Part shown: positions 1 to 7,356 of the stretch, piece after piece | Numbering within the stretch: position 1 is the stretch's first letter | Layout of the letters: each line of letters begins with the position of its first letter | From: Bradyrhizobium sp. ARR65 | GTDB lineage: Bacteria > Pseudomonadota > Alphaproteobacteria > Rhizobiales > Xanthobacteraceae | Reading direction: 5' to 3' | Assembly (NCBI RefSeq): GCF_000472385.1 | Contig: NZ_AWZU01000060.1 | Location: 1-37,061, forward strand | Length of the DNA stretch: 37,061 nt | The notes under the pieces: generated by a model | The model's input: only the letters and a program-made list of their open reading frames with translations | The model's database searches: none | What the model was told of the DNA's origin: nothing | Translations under genes and position numbers: made by a program

Positions 1-212
1 GCTTGTTGCCACCGTCGCCGGCGCGAGCATTAAGCATCGTCGCCAACTTGGCGCCTGCATGGGCGCGCCAGGACCACACGACTTCGCCGTCCGCAACAAG
101 TGCTGCTCGTCCATCAACACCATCACGTCCACCGCACCCTGCCCCACGTTTCGTGACGATCGGCCGTAACGCCCCTCTTGCCGGGACAGGGTGCGCGAGA
201 CGATGGCGGTGA
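1..212 (-). repeat. Probable truncated relic of a dispersed repeat at the window edge
   Basis: No convincing gene is seen here. Read on the minus strand, the first ~115 bases give a stretch containing GEVVWSWRAHAGAKLA, which I recall as typical of a much-repeated non-coding or decayed sequence in Bradyrhizobium genomes. More than one frame is open, as expected for a high-GC repeat rather than a gene. It is cut by the window edge, so neither its full extent nor its parent element can be seen. The recognition is from memory and is weak. Confidence 0.3.
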
Positions 213-423
213 TTTGCCCGACGGTGCAAGCCGACGGCCTGCGGCAGATTAACGCGACGGGCGAATCGATTCTTTTGGACTCCCTTCATTTGCATTTGCG
301 CGTCGGTCGTTCGGCATGCATCTGATATCGATGCCCAACGCTGGTGGACGCGCTTCCGCCTTCGCTCTTCGAGCTATGGCGGACAAGTCGCTTTGCCCCT
401 ACAAAACCGCAAGGGGCCTTGCC
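213..423. other. Non-coding stretch between the edge relic and the first small genes
   Basis: I see no gene, RNA or clear regulatory element. The reading frames present are short, start without a ribosome-binding site and lie opposite or beside the small genes that follow. Confidence 0.4.
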
Positions 424-660
424 TCACAACCCCGTATACCCAGCCTTCACTGGATCGCTAGAGCCGTCGAGCTGGCGCAAGTAGGTCAGCCCGCACACCG
501 TGAGCCGGTGTGCATCCGTTTCGCCGCCCTCGATCAGCATGTTGACATACTCGGTCACCTTGGCTCGCGCTTCCGCGCTGGCTGCGGCGGAGCTGTTCAC
601 CAGGAGATCATAGGTTTGCATGATGCGGTCGATCGCCGCCTGCGCTGAATCCTCGGCCAT
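424..660 (-). CDS. Small hypothetical protein (78 aa)
   Basis: This encodes a 78-residue acidic, probably helical, soluble protein with no signal peptide or membrane segment. The ATG at 660 is preferred over the in-frame TTG at 672, because the TTG would overlap the end of the upstream gene (stop at 667-665). It directly follows another small gene on the same strand with a 4-nt gap, so the two are almost certainly co-transcribed and translationally coupled. I recognise no domain or catalytic motif; the pair resembles short hypothetical proteins found together in Bradyrhizobium. Function unknown. Confidence 0.65.
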   Translation of the reverse strand: MAEDSAQAAIDRIMQTYDLLVNSSAAASAEARAKVTEYVNMLIEGGETDAHRLTVCGLTYLRQLDGSSDPVKAGYTGL

Positions 661-664
661 GTCG

Positions 665-898
665 TTACGCAAGGTCGACCTCGCGCTCGGACTCGAATTT
701 GGCGATCGCCTTGTTGGCGAGCTTCAGCCTGTTGGCTTCGCCCCAGTGGAACAACTGCACAACGATGCCGAGCAGCCGATCATCGGTCGCGAAATCGTCG
801 GCGATAGCGCCGCTCCGGCGCAGATAGTTCGCGGCGATGGCGTAGGCTTCGCCGACCACCTCCGTATTCATCACGCGCATTCCGCGTTCGACCAGCAT
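665..898 (-). CDS. Small hypothetical protein (77 aa), first gene of a two-gene unit
   Basis: This encodes a 77-residue protein with alternating hydrophobic and charged residues, suggesting a helical bundle; no domain is recognised. The ATG at 898 is preceded by GGAGG and AGAGG stretches at suitable distances; in-frame ATGs at residues 7 and 10 are alternatives. Its TAA lies 4 nt before the start of the next small gene, so the pair forms a mini-operon. The region downstream towards ldtR (1092) is on the same strand, but ldtR is transcribed towards this pair across a ~190-nt gap, so read-through is possible. Function unknown. Confidence 0.65.
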   Translation of the reverse strand: MLVERGMRVMNTEVVGEAYAIAANYLRRSGAIADDFATDDRLLGIVVQLFHWGEANRLKLANKAIAKFESEREVDLA

Positions 899-1091
899 AC
901 CTCTCGGTCCTCCGTTGGGAGGGAAATAAGCCGCAGGCCTCGGACAAGTTCCACCTGGACGGTATGTTTTTTGCGCGCGCGAAGAAAGGAAAGAGCGCGC
1001 CGGGTCCCAGGGGATCCAGCGCGCTTGAAAGGGGAAGTCTGAAGGGGATGGCTCGCCGGTCTTCTTGACGGCCGGCTTGGCCGAGAGATCC

Positions 1092-1607
1092 TCAGAGCCG
1101 GTAAAGAATCTGGTCGGTCCAGAACCGCTCGAGACGATGCAGCGACTTGTTCAGCGTCGCGAACTCCTCGTTCGAGATGCCGCCGACCTGTTCCACCGTC
1201 TTGACGTGCTTCTGATAGAGCGCTTCGACGATGCGTCGGATCTCCTGGCCTTGCGGGGTCAAGCGAATGCGCACCGAGCGACGATCAACGCGCGAGCGTT
1301 GGTGATCGAGGAAGCCGAGCTCGACCAGCTTCTTCAGATTGTAGGAGACGTTGGAGCCAAGATAATAACCGCGCGTGCGCAGCTCGCCCGCGGTCAGTTC
1401 CTTGTCGCCGATATTGTAGAGCAGCAGCGCCTGCACCGAATTGATGTCGGAGCGGCCGCGACGATCGAACTCATCCTTGATGACGTCGAGCAGGCGGCGA
1501 TGCAGCCGCTCCACCAAGGTCAACGCTTCGAGATAGAGAGGCTGCACAGCCGGCTGCCCGGCCGTGCGCTCGACGGCTTCCGCCGCCGTTGCAACGGCTT
1601 TCATCAT
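1092..1607 (-). CDS. ldtR: LdtR-type MarR family transcriptional regulator
   Basis: A 171-residue winged-helix DNA-binding protein of the MarR family. The central part (about residues 45-120) holds the recognition region with LTAGELRTRGYYLGSNVSY and the wing RSRVDRRSVRIRLTPQG, the pattern of LdtR (also called VdcR-like) regulators of Hyphomicrobiales. In Liberibacter and Sinorhizobium, LdtR controls an L,D-transpeptidase gene and stress or motility functions; that target gene is not in this window. Tandem ATGs lie at 1607 and 1604, preceded by AGGGGA. A DUF6163-like membrane protein gene lies upstream on the same strand, a neighbourhood I associate with ldtR in relatives. A GTCG...CGAC inverted repeat just before the start could be an autoregulatory operator. 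Confidence 0.9.
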   Translation of the reverse strand: MMKAVATAAEAVERTAGQPAVQPLYLEALTLVERLHRRLLDVIKDEFDRRGRSDINSVQALLLYNIGDKELTAGELRTRGYYLGSNVSYNLKKLVELGFLDHQRSRVDRRSVRIRLTPQGQEIRRIVEALYQKHVKTVEQVGGISNEEFATLNKSLHRLERFWTDQILYRL

Positions 1608-1622
1608 GACACTTCCCCTGTT

Positions 1623-1645
1623 GTCGTTTTATCGACTTATTCGAC
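1623..1645. promoter_or_regulatory. Candidate operator upstream of ldtR
   Basis: GTCGTTTTATCGAC (1623-1636) is an inverted repeat with arms GTCG/CGAC and a 6-nt spacer. It is followed by a second TCGAC at the same 9-nt period, giving TCGACttatTCGAC. It sits 16 nt before the ldtR start, where a MarR-type autorepressor would block transcription. This is inference from position and symmetry only. Confidence 0.3.
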
Positions 1646-1948
1646 GAAACTTGTGTCCCGTCCGATAGCCGCAACTTAAGAGGGCGGTTTGAACATCCGC
1701 TTAAATAAGACAATAAAGAGAGAATGAATTTCACACAGTGAATCGCGGATTAAGCCGATGAACCAAGGACTTTTAGCAACTTTCCATTGAGGGTGGAGGC
1801 CTAATGTTCACGCTTCGTCTCGCCTCGCCTGTCGCATTCCAAAACAGGTGCAGGATGACGGAAAGGTTCGCGTAACGGCTGTGGCGAATTGCGGACTGTC
1901 GTCTTAAGGAGCAATTAGCGACAAGTTTTATCGGCGCCGCACTCCTTG

Positions 1949-1979
1949 CTTGTCGTCTTCTGGTCTTGTCGTCTTCTGG
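1949..1979. repeat. Two tandem copies of a 15-nt unit
   Basis: CTTGTCGTCTTCTGG occurs at 1949-1963 and again at 1965-1979, separated by a single T. The copies are identical. The repeat lies in a gene-poor region and has no obvious role. Confidence 0.8.
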
Positions 1980-2037
1980 AGAAGGTGTCGCGGACGAAGC
2001 TCGCGACCGGGCCGATCCGGAGCTTACCTGAACACGC

Positions 2038-2201
2038 CTAAATCACGCCTTGATCGATCTGCCGGATGGTCTGAACGATCAGCCTTCGATGCTCCCTCAG
2101 CGCTTCGAGGCTGCCACAAACGCCCGCAAGCTGCGCTCAGCGAGCGCCGTGTCATGGCCGTCGACACATTGCTTGTCGAGCTCGGCAATTTGGAAGGATT
2201 T
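2038..2201 (-). pseudogene. Possible frameshifted remnant of a small gene
   Basis: On the minus strand one frame reads AELDKQCVDGHDTALAERS and continues to a TGA at about 2097. Switching frame by one base at 2106 gives EALREHRRLIVQTIRQIDQ and a TAG at 2040-2038. The two halves together look like one charged helical protein broken by a frameshift. No start codon or ribosome-binding site is seen, and I cannot name the family. A chance open reading in high-GC DNA is a real alternative. Confidence 0.25.
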
Positions 2202-2327
2202 TTAACTCGCGGCCGCAGGCGAGCGTTTGCCGGCGGCGGATGCATGGATTCGCAAGTTCGTCCGGAGCATTCTCAGACGCACACTCGCGGCTTGGGCGCG
2301 ACTGACTTGCCCGCATCATTTCCTGCG

Positions 2328-2801
2328 CTATGGCGGCCGCTCGCGCGCGGCCATCCAGGCCAGCGCCAGATAGGCGGCAAGCATCAGGGCCTCCACAGCA
2401 ACGACCAAGAGGCTACCGCCGTAGATTCCGGGGAACATCAACTCGATCACCGCCATCGACACCACTGTGGTCAGCCACACCACGGCACCCCACGGCGTCG
2501 CCAGCCATAGGCCGACGGCGGCGACCAGTTCGATCACAGCGAAATAGACCGTCGCGGCCTGCCAGGCGGTCGGCTGGTTCTCGAACGCTTCGTCCTCGCT
2601 GCCGATGAAACCGGTCACCTGTGCCCAGTGATAGAGGCCCTTTAATATCGCGAGCACGGCCATGATGCGCAAAAACAGCACCAGGCGGCGGGTCCAGACA
2701 TTGTCGTCGGGTTGGATCCGCTCCGACGAAATCGCCGCGATCGATATTGCACCGTCCCTTGCATTGTCCCGCGCCGGGTCACGCGGCGAAGTGTCAGACA
2801 T
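2328..2801 (-). CDS. DUF6163-like integral membrane protein
   Basis: A 157-residue membrane protein. After a ~37-residue polar N-terminus there are about four hydrophobic segments, roughly residues 40-62, 84-103, 107-126 and 130-152. The overall pattern and its place next to ldtR match the DUF6163 family of Hyphomicrobiales, whose molecular role is unknown. It runs in the same direction as ldtR but is separated from it by ~720 nt, so co-transcription is doubtful. No catalytic motif is visible. The family assignment is from memory. Confidence 0.7.
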   Translation of the reverse strand: MSDTSPRDPARDNARDGAISIAAISSERIQPDDNVWTRRLVLFLRIMAVLAILKGLYHWAQVTGFIGSEDEAFENQPTAWQAATVYFAVIELVAAVGLWLATPWGAVVWLTTVVSMAVIELMFPGIYGGSLLVVAVEALMLAAYLALAWMAARERPP

Positions 2802-2991
2802 ACCGGCAGTCGCTCACGAGGGGGGAGATGGTGTTCATGGGCCAGGCATTCATGGAAAGACGTTCGTGCATAGGTCATGGCCGCTTGCCGCGGCAAAATC
2901 AACGATCAATGCCGGGATCAATCCCGAGTGAATACCGGCCCCGAGCATTGGAGCCTTGCGGCAGGTCAAGTGACGCGGCTAAGTCAGGATG

Positions 2992-3004
2992 CTAGAATTA
3001 GAAC
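2992..3004 (+). promoter_or_regulatory. Weak ICE-like (Irr) element upstream of hemB
   Basis: CTAGAATTAGAAC (reverse GTTCTAATTCTAG) lies 33 nt before the hemB start. It carries TTAGAA/TTCTAA-like halves resembling the iron control element bound by Irr in Bradyrhizobium, where haem synthesis genes are iron-controlled. The match is partial and the arrangement is nearer a direct than an inverted repeat, so this is a suggestion only. Confidence 0.2.
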
Positions 3005-3036
3005 AAATCAATGGCGTCCGCCGGGAGAAAATGAGC

Positions 3037-4095
3037 ATGGCAATCAAGTTCGGCCGTCCGATCGAAGTCCGCGAAGTGTCGCGGCGAGAGGCTCCCCCGG
3101 CCCCTGCCCTCGATTTGACGTTTCGCCCGCGCCGCAACCGCAAGGCGGAATGGGCGCGCCGCCTGGTGCGGGAGAACGTGCTCACGACGGATGATCTGAT
3201 CTGGCCGCTGTTTGTCATCGAGGGCCACAACGTCCGGGCCAATGTCACCTCGATGCCGGGCGTGGACCGGCTTTCCGTTGACCAGGCGGTGCGCGACGCC
3301 GAGCGCGCGATGAAACTCAACATCCCCTGCATCGCCCTGTTTCCCTACACCGAGCCGTCCTTGCGCGATTCCCAAGGTTCGGAAGCGGTCAACCCGGACA
3401 ATCTCGTCTGCAAGACGGTGCGCGCGGTGAAGAAGGAATTTCCCGATCTCGGCGTGCTCTGCGACGTCGCGCTGGACCCCTTCACCAGCCACGGCCATGA
3501 CGGCCTGATCGAGGATGGCAGGATCCTTAACGACGAGACGGTGGCCGTGCTGGTGCGGCAGGCCTTGGTGCAGGCCGAAGCCGGCTGCGACATCATCGCG
3601 CCATCCGACATGATGGACGGTCGCGTCGGTGCAATCAGGCAGGCGCTGGACCGGGCTGGATTCCTTGACGTGCAGATCATGGCCTATGCGGCCAAATACG
3701 CCTCGGCCTTCTACGGACCGTTCCGTGATGCGATCGGCTCGGCCAAGACGCTGACCGGCGATAAGCGCACCTACCAGATGGACAGCGCCAATTCGGATGA
3801 AGCGCTCCGCGAGGTCGAGCTCGACATCGCGGAAGGGGCCGACATGGTCATGGTCAAGCCCGGCATGCCTTATCTCGACGTGCTGCGGCGGGTCAAAGAT
3901 ACCTTTGCGATGCCGACCTTCGCCTACCAGGTCTCAGGCGAATACGCGATGATCGCTGCGGCCGCGAACAATGGCTGGATCGACGGCGAACGCGCGATGA
4001 TGGAGAGCCTCCTGGCGTTCAAGCGCGCCGGCGCCGATGGCATCCTGACCTATTTTGCACCGCAAGCGGCGGAACGGATCCAAAGGCACGCCTAG
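3037..4095 (+). CDS. hemB: Delta-aminolevulinic acid dehydratase (porphobilinogen synthase), Mg-type
   Basis: HemB (352 residues, EC 4.2.1.24) condenses two 5-aminolevulinate molecules to porphobilinogen in cytosolic haem and cobalamin synthesis. The two active-site lysines are seen as Lys220 (AYAAKYAS) and Lys274 (MVMVKPG). The metal loop reads DVALDPFTSHGHDG (143-156): the three zinc cysteines of the E. coli-type enzyme are replaced by Ala145, Asp147 and Asp155, as in the Mg-dependent Bradyrhizobium enzyme. The start MAIKFGRP at 3037 matches the family N-terminus and has GGGAG nine nt upstream; ATG 3031 (MSMAIK) is possible but sits very close to GGGAG. The gene is monocistronic and ends in a hairpin terminator. 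Confidence 0.97.
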   Translation: MAIKFGRPIEVREVSRREAPPAPALDLTFRPRRNRKAEWARRLVRENVLTTDDLIWPLFVIEGHNVRANVTSMPGVDRLSVDQAVRDAERAMKLNIPCIALFPYTEPSLRDSQGSEAVNPDNLVCKTVRAVKKEFPDLGVLCDVALDPFTSHGHDGLIEDGRILNDETVAVLVRQALVQAEAGCDIIAPSDMMDGRVGAIRQALDRAGFLDVQIMAYAAKYASAFYGPFRDAIGSAKTLTGDKRTYQMDSANSDEALREVELDIAEGADMVMVKPGMPYLDVLRRVKDTFAMPTFAYQVSGEYAMIAAAANNGWIDGERAMMESLLAFKRAGADGILTYFAPQAAERIQRHA

Positions 4096-4121
4096 AGCGC
4101 ACATCGCAGCTCTAGCTTTTT
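4092..4121 (+). terminator. Rho-independent terminator of hemB
   Basis: CTAGAGC (4092-4098) pairs with GCTCTAG (4109-4115) across a 10-nt loop and is followed by CTTTTTG. The stem includes the hemB TAG stop codon. Confidence 0.7.
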
Positions 4122-4125
4122 GATT

Positions 4126-4174
4126 GAGCATGATCTTTTCGGAAAACCGGCTGCGACTTTTCCGGATCATGCTC
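4126..4174. repeat. Dispersed Bradyrhizobium-type palindrome, copy 1
   Basis: Starts GAGCATGATCTTTTCGG, has an inner AAAACCGG region and ends CCGGATCATGCTC. The ends are inverted repeats, so the transcript would fold into one long hairpin. The same element recurs at 17907-17956 and, with an inner insertion, at 19461-19558. Confidence 0.85.
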
Positions 4175-4289
4175 CGACGGGCGCCACAATTGTTGCGAAT
4201 ATTCCGATTCCGCCATCGGAGTCGGACCTTGCAAGTGATCAGCCGGTTCCCATGTGGTTGCGTGGAAAGCGCAGTCGGAGGGACTGACC

Positions 4290-4850
4290 ATGTCATATTC
4301 CGGTTCAACCAATGCGGGTGGCGGTGGCGGCTGGCACGATGATGGCCCGCCGGATGTTCGCCCGCATGCGTTCGATCCTTATTTGCAGCCGGAGCTGTTT
4401 CGCGGCGTGCTGACGCGTCGAGTGTTTGCCTTCCTCATCGACGTGATCGTGCTTGCGATCCCCGTGGTGCTTGCCGTGGTGTTCATCGCCGTGTTCGGCC
4501 TGGTCACGCTCGGGCTGGGCTGGGCGCTGTTCTGGCTGGTCTCGCCAGCCTCCGTGATCTGGGCGCTCGTCTATTACGGCGCCACGCTGGGTGGTCCACA
4601 TTCCGCTACCATCGGCATGCGCGTGATGGATCTGGAGTTGCGCACCTGGTACGGCGCACCCGGCTATTTCCTGCTCGGCGCCATGCATGCGGTGCTGTTC
4701 TGGATTTCGATCTCGTTCCTCTCGCCGTTTGTTCTGTTGCTGGGCCTGTTCAATGCCCGCCGGCGGCTGTTGCACGATTTCGTGCTGGGAACCGTTGTCA
4801 TCAACAACTCGGTCCGCTCCCCGATCGGACAAACGGCGCGCAGCTATTGA
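4290..4850 (+). CDS. RDD family integral membrane protein
   Basis: A 186-residue RDD-family membrane protein. After a glycine-rich polar N-terminus, an Arg/Asp-containing first helix (TRRVFAFLIDVIVLAIP) opens the domain, followed by about three more hydrophobic segments, an ATIGMRVMDLELR loop and the closing RRRLLHDFVLGTVVI motif typical of RDD proteins. RDD proteins are poorly characterised; some have been linked to ion transport. ATG 4290 is chosen because GGAGGG lies just upstream; an upstream in-frame start at 4254 would add 12 residues with no such site. It precedes bpt on the same strand with a 70-nt gap. Confidence 0.88.
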   Translation: MSYSGSTNAGGGGGWHDDGPPDVRPHAFDPYLQPELFRGVLTRRVFAFLIDVIVLAIPVVLAVVFIAVFGLVTLGLGWALFWLVSPASVIWALVYYGATLGGPHSATIGMRVMDLELRTWYGAPGYFLLGAMHAVLFWISISFLSPFVLLLGLFNARRRLLHDFVLGTVVINNSVRSPIGQTARSY

Positions 4851-4920
4851 ACCCTCGCAAAACAATTGACCACCGGCCCGGGCAGCGCGATGCTGTGCAC
4901 GTTCTAAAGACCTGACGCCC

Positions 4921-5697
4921 GTGACCCAGCACTCGCGTGACACCCCGCAATTCTACCTGACGGCGCCCTCGCCCTGCCCTTATCTGCCAGGCCGGCACGA
5001 GCGGAAGGTGTTCACGCATCTGGTGGGCGACAAGGCCGCCGACCTCAACGACCTGCTCACCCATGGCGGCTTCCGCCGCAGCCAGTCGATCGCTTATCGT
5101 CCGGCCTGCGACCAGTGCCGCGCCTGCGTCTCCGTGCGCGTCATCGCCAACGAATTCCGTCCCTCGCGCAGCTTCCGCAAGGTCCTGGCGCGCAATTCCG
5201 ATGTCATCGGCGAGCAGCGCAGCGCCGTACCGACCTCCGAGCAATATTCGATTTTCCGCGCCTATCTCGACCAGCGGCATCGCCATGGCGGCATGGCCGA
5301 CATGACCGTGCTCGACTACGCGATGATGGTGGAGGACAGCCATGTCGAAACCCGCATCATCGAATACCGCCGCCGTGGCGTCGACAGTGGTATCACGGGA
5401 CGGGGCGACGAGCTGATTGCGGTGGCCCTCACCGATGTGCTGAGCGACGGGCTGTCGATGGTGTACTCCTTCTTCGATCCCGCGCTGCACGAGCGCTCGC
5501 TCGGCACCTTCATGATCCTCGACCATATCGCGCGGGCACGGCGGCAAGGCCTGCCTTACGTCTATCTCGGCTACTGGATCGAGGGCTCCAAGAAGATGGA
5601 TTACAAGGCCCGCTTCCTGCCGCAGCAACGGCTCGCGCCTTCGGGCTGGCTGCGGGTCGATGCGTCAGGCGATGTGGCGAGCGAGCCGCAGGATTAG
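4921..5697 (+). CDS. bpt: Aspartate/glutamate leucyl/arginyl-tRNA-protein transferase (N-degron)
   Basis: A 258-residue aminoacyl-tRNA-protein transferase of the Bpt/Ate family, which adds an amino acid from tRNA to N-terminal Asp or Glu of proteins, marking them for ClpS/ClpAP degradation. Family marks are the N-terminal SPCPYLPGRHERKVFTHL with Cys19, the RPACDQCRACVSVRV block (Cys63, Cys66, Cys69), the YSFFDPALHERSLGTFMIL block and the closing YLGYWIEGSKKMDYKARF. The start is GTG at 4921; no better start is nearby. Whether it adds Leu (Bpt) or Arg cannot be decided from sequence alone; many alphaproteobacterial annotations simply say arginyltransferase. Confidence 0.95.
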   Translation: MTQHSRDTPQFYLTAPSPCPYLPGRHERKVFTHLVGDKAADLNDLLTHGGFRRSQSIAYRPACDQCRACVSVRVIANEFRPSRSFRKVLARNSDVIGEQRSAVPTSEQYSIFRAYLDQRHRHGGMADMTVLDYAMMVEDSHVETRIIEYRRRGVDSGITGRGDELIAVALTDVLSDGLSMVYSFFDPALHERSLGTFMILDHIARARRQGLPYVYLGYWIEGSKKMDYKARFLPQQRLAPSGWLRVDASGDVASEPQD

Positions 5698-5738
5698 CTC
5701 TTCCACCATCTTGACGGAAAAGCCGATGCGACACGGCA

Positions 5739-5757
5739 TGACCTTGGATCAAGGTCT
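5739..5757. repeat. Short perfect hairpin after bpt
   Basis: GACCTTG (5740-5746) and CAAGGTC (5750-5756) form a perfect stem with a 3-nt loop. The surrounding ~70 nt vaguely resemble a degraded copy of the dispersed palindrome. It lies between convergent bpt and mntH and could help end transcription, but there is no T-run. Confidence 0.4.
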
Positions 5758-5798
5758 CCGAATCATCAATCGGTTTCGGAACACGGATTGAACGCGGC

Positions 5799-7178
5799 TC
5801 ACCCGCTCACATAATCGAACACAAGCTTCGCATTCAGCCCGATGATCAGCGCAGCAACTGCTGTCGCGAGAACCGTCAACCAGCGCGGCGCAACGAATGG
5901 CCCCATTTTCGCGCGACTGGCGGTGAACATCACCAGCGGCACCACCGCGAACGGCAATTGCAGGCTGAGCACGACCTGGCTCAGGATCAGGAGCTTGCCG
6001 GTGGCCTTCTCACCGGCCAGGACGGTGACAATCACCGCGGGCAGGATCGCGATCATTCGCGTCAGCAGGCGACGCAGCCAGGGCGCGACGCGGAAATTCA
6101 AAAAACCTTCCATCACGATCTGGCCCGACAGGGTCGCGGTGATGGTCGAATTCAGCCCGCAGCAGAGCAGCGCGACGGCAAACAGCGTCGGCGCCAATGT
6201 CGAGCCGAGCAGCGGCGCCAGAAAGGAATGCGCCTGGTCCAGTTCGGCCACCTCGGTCTGGCCGGAGCCATGGAACGTCGCCGCCGCCAGGATCAGGATG
6301 GAGGCGTTGATGACGAAGGCAAAGCAGAGCGCGATGGTGGAATCGATGGTCGCAAGCGTGATTGCTTCGTGCTTCTCGGTGGGCGTCTGGCCGTAGCCGC
6401 GCGTCTGCACCAGGCCCGAATGCAGATAGAGATTATGCGGCATCACGGTGGCACCGAGAATGCCGAGCGCGAGATAGAGCATGTCGTGGTTGGCGAGAAG
6501 ATCACCAGTCGGCAGGAAGCCACGGATCACCGCGCCCCAATCGGGATCGGCGAGCGCGATCTGCACGGCAAAGCAGGCAGCGATCACGCCCAGCATCGTC
6601 ACTACGAAGGCCTCGATCCAGCGAAAGCCAAAGGCCTGCAGCGCCAGAATGAGAAAGACGTCGAGCGCGGTGATCACGACGCCGATGGCGAGCGGAATCT
6701 GGAACAAGAGGTTGAGGCCGATCGCGGTACCGATCACTTCGGCAAGATCAGTCGCGGTGATCGCGACCTCAGCCGACAGCCACAATGGCCAGGCCACCCA
6801 GCGCGGATAGGAATCGCGGCACGCCTGTGCCAGATCACGCCCGGCACCGACGCCGAGCCGCGTGCACAGCGACTGCAGCACGATCGCCATGACATTGGAC
6901 AACAGCGCGACGGTCAGCAGCGAGTAGCCGAATTTCGAGCCGCCGGCGAGCGAGGTCGCCCAATTGCCGGGGTCCATATAGCCGACGGCGACGAGATAGC
7001 CGGGGCCGAGAAAAGCGAGCAGCTTGCGCCAGAACGATCCTTCCCGCGCGGTCCGCACCGAGGCGAACATGTCCGAAAGTGAGGGTTCGCCGCGCGCGCC
7101 GCGCCAGCCCGGGGCCGACGACGTGTCCCGGACGTCCACCTCGGATTCAGAGACAAAACCGCCGGGCCTAGCGTCCAT
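5799..7178 (-). CDS. mntH: Nramp family Mn2+/Fe2+ transporter
   Basis: A 459-residue Nramp transporter of the inner membrane that takes up Mn2+ (and Fe2+) with protons. The metal-site helices are visible: MDPGNWATS in the first transmembrane segment (Asp and Asn ligands) and MPHNLYLHS in the sixth (Met ligand). About eleven hydrophobic segments follow a ~60-residue polar N-terminus. ATG 7178 is used; an in-frame GTG at 7184 would add two residues, and neither has a strong ribosome-binding site. In B. japonicum, MntH is the main Mn uptake system and is repressed by Mur. A TTGCAA-N5-TTGCAA element lies 30 nt upstream and fits this regulation. Confidence 0.95.
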   Translation of the reverse strand: MDARPGGFVSESEVDVRDTSSAPGWRGARGEPSLSDMFASVRTAREGSFWRKLLAFLGPGYLVAVGYMDPGNWATSLAGGSKFGYSLLTVALLSNVMAIVLQSLCTRLGVGAGRDLAQACRDSYPRWVAWPLWLSAEVAITATDLAEVIGTAIGLNLLFQIPLAIGVVITALDVFLILALQAFGFRWIEAFVVTMLGVIAACFAVQIALADPDWGAVIRGFLPTGDLLANHDMLYLALGILGATVMPHNLYLHSGLVQTRGYGQTPTEKHEAITLATIDSTIALCFAFVINASILILAAATFHGSGQTEVAELDQAHSFLAPLLGSTLAPTLFAVALLCCGLNSTITATLSGQIVMEGFLNFRVAPWLRRLLTRMIAILPAVIVTVLAGEKATGKLLILSQVVLSLQLPFAVVPLVMFTASRAKMGPFVAPRWLTVLATAVAALIIGLNAKLVFDYVSG

Positions 7179-7207
7179 AGCCACAGGATGACCGAATTCC
7201 GTTTTTA

Positions 7208-7224
7208 TTGCAACTCATTTGCAA
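7208..7224 (-). promoter_or_regulatory. Candidate Mur (manganese regulator) box of mntH
   Basis: TTGCAACTCATTTGCAA is an imperfect inverted repeat with two TTGCAA arms and a 5-nt spacer, of the TGCAA-N-TTGCA type reported for Mur/MRS sites in rhizobia. It is AT-rich compared with its surroundings and lies 30 nt upstream of the mntH start, where a repressor would act. Confidence 0.45.
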
Positions 7225-7356
7225 GAGCATATAGACACATCCTGGTGTTCCAATGGCTTACGCCCGCCCGGTTCCCTCGCTCCTATCGGTAAGCGGGTGG
7301 GTTTGCCGGCTCCCGCACCGGATAATGCAGTCAATCAGCAATCCGGGAACCGCGCT

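Larger units (their letters stand above)
1646..2327. other. Gene-poor region between ldtR and the DUF6163-like gene
   Basis: About 680 nt without a convincing intact gene. It contains a 23-codon ORF at 1804-1875 with a GGTGGAGG stretch before its ATG (too little to call), a 15-nt tandem repeat at 1949-1979, and a decayed coding fragment on the minus strand at 2038-2201, listed separately. Confidence 0.5.

Noticed and set aside
1804..1875. 23-codon ORF with a GGTGGAGG site
   Set aside because: Too short to support without conservation or expression data.
5958..7082. 374-codon plus-strand open frame
   Set aside because: Antisense to mntH; Gln/Arg/His-rich mirror frame without a start signal.
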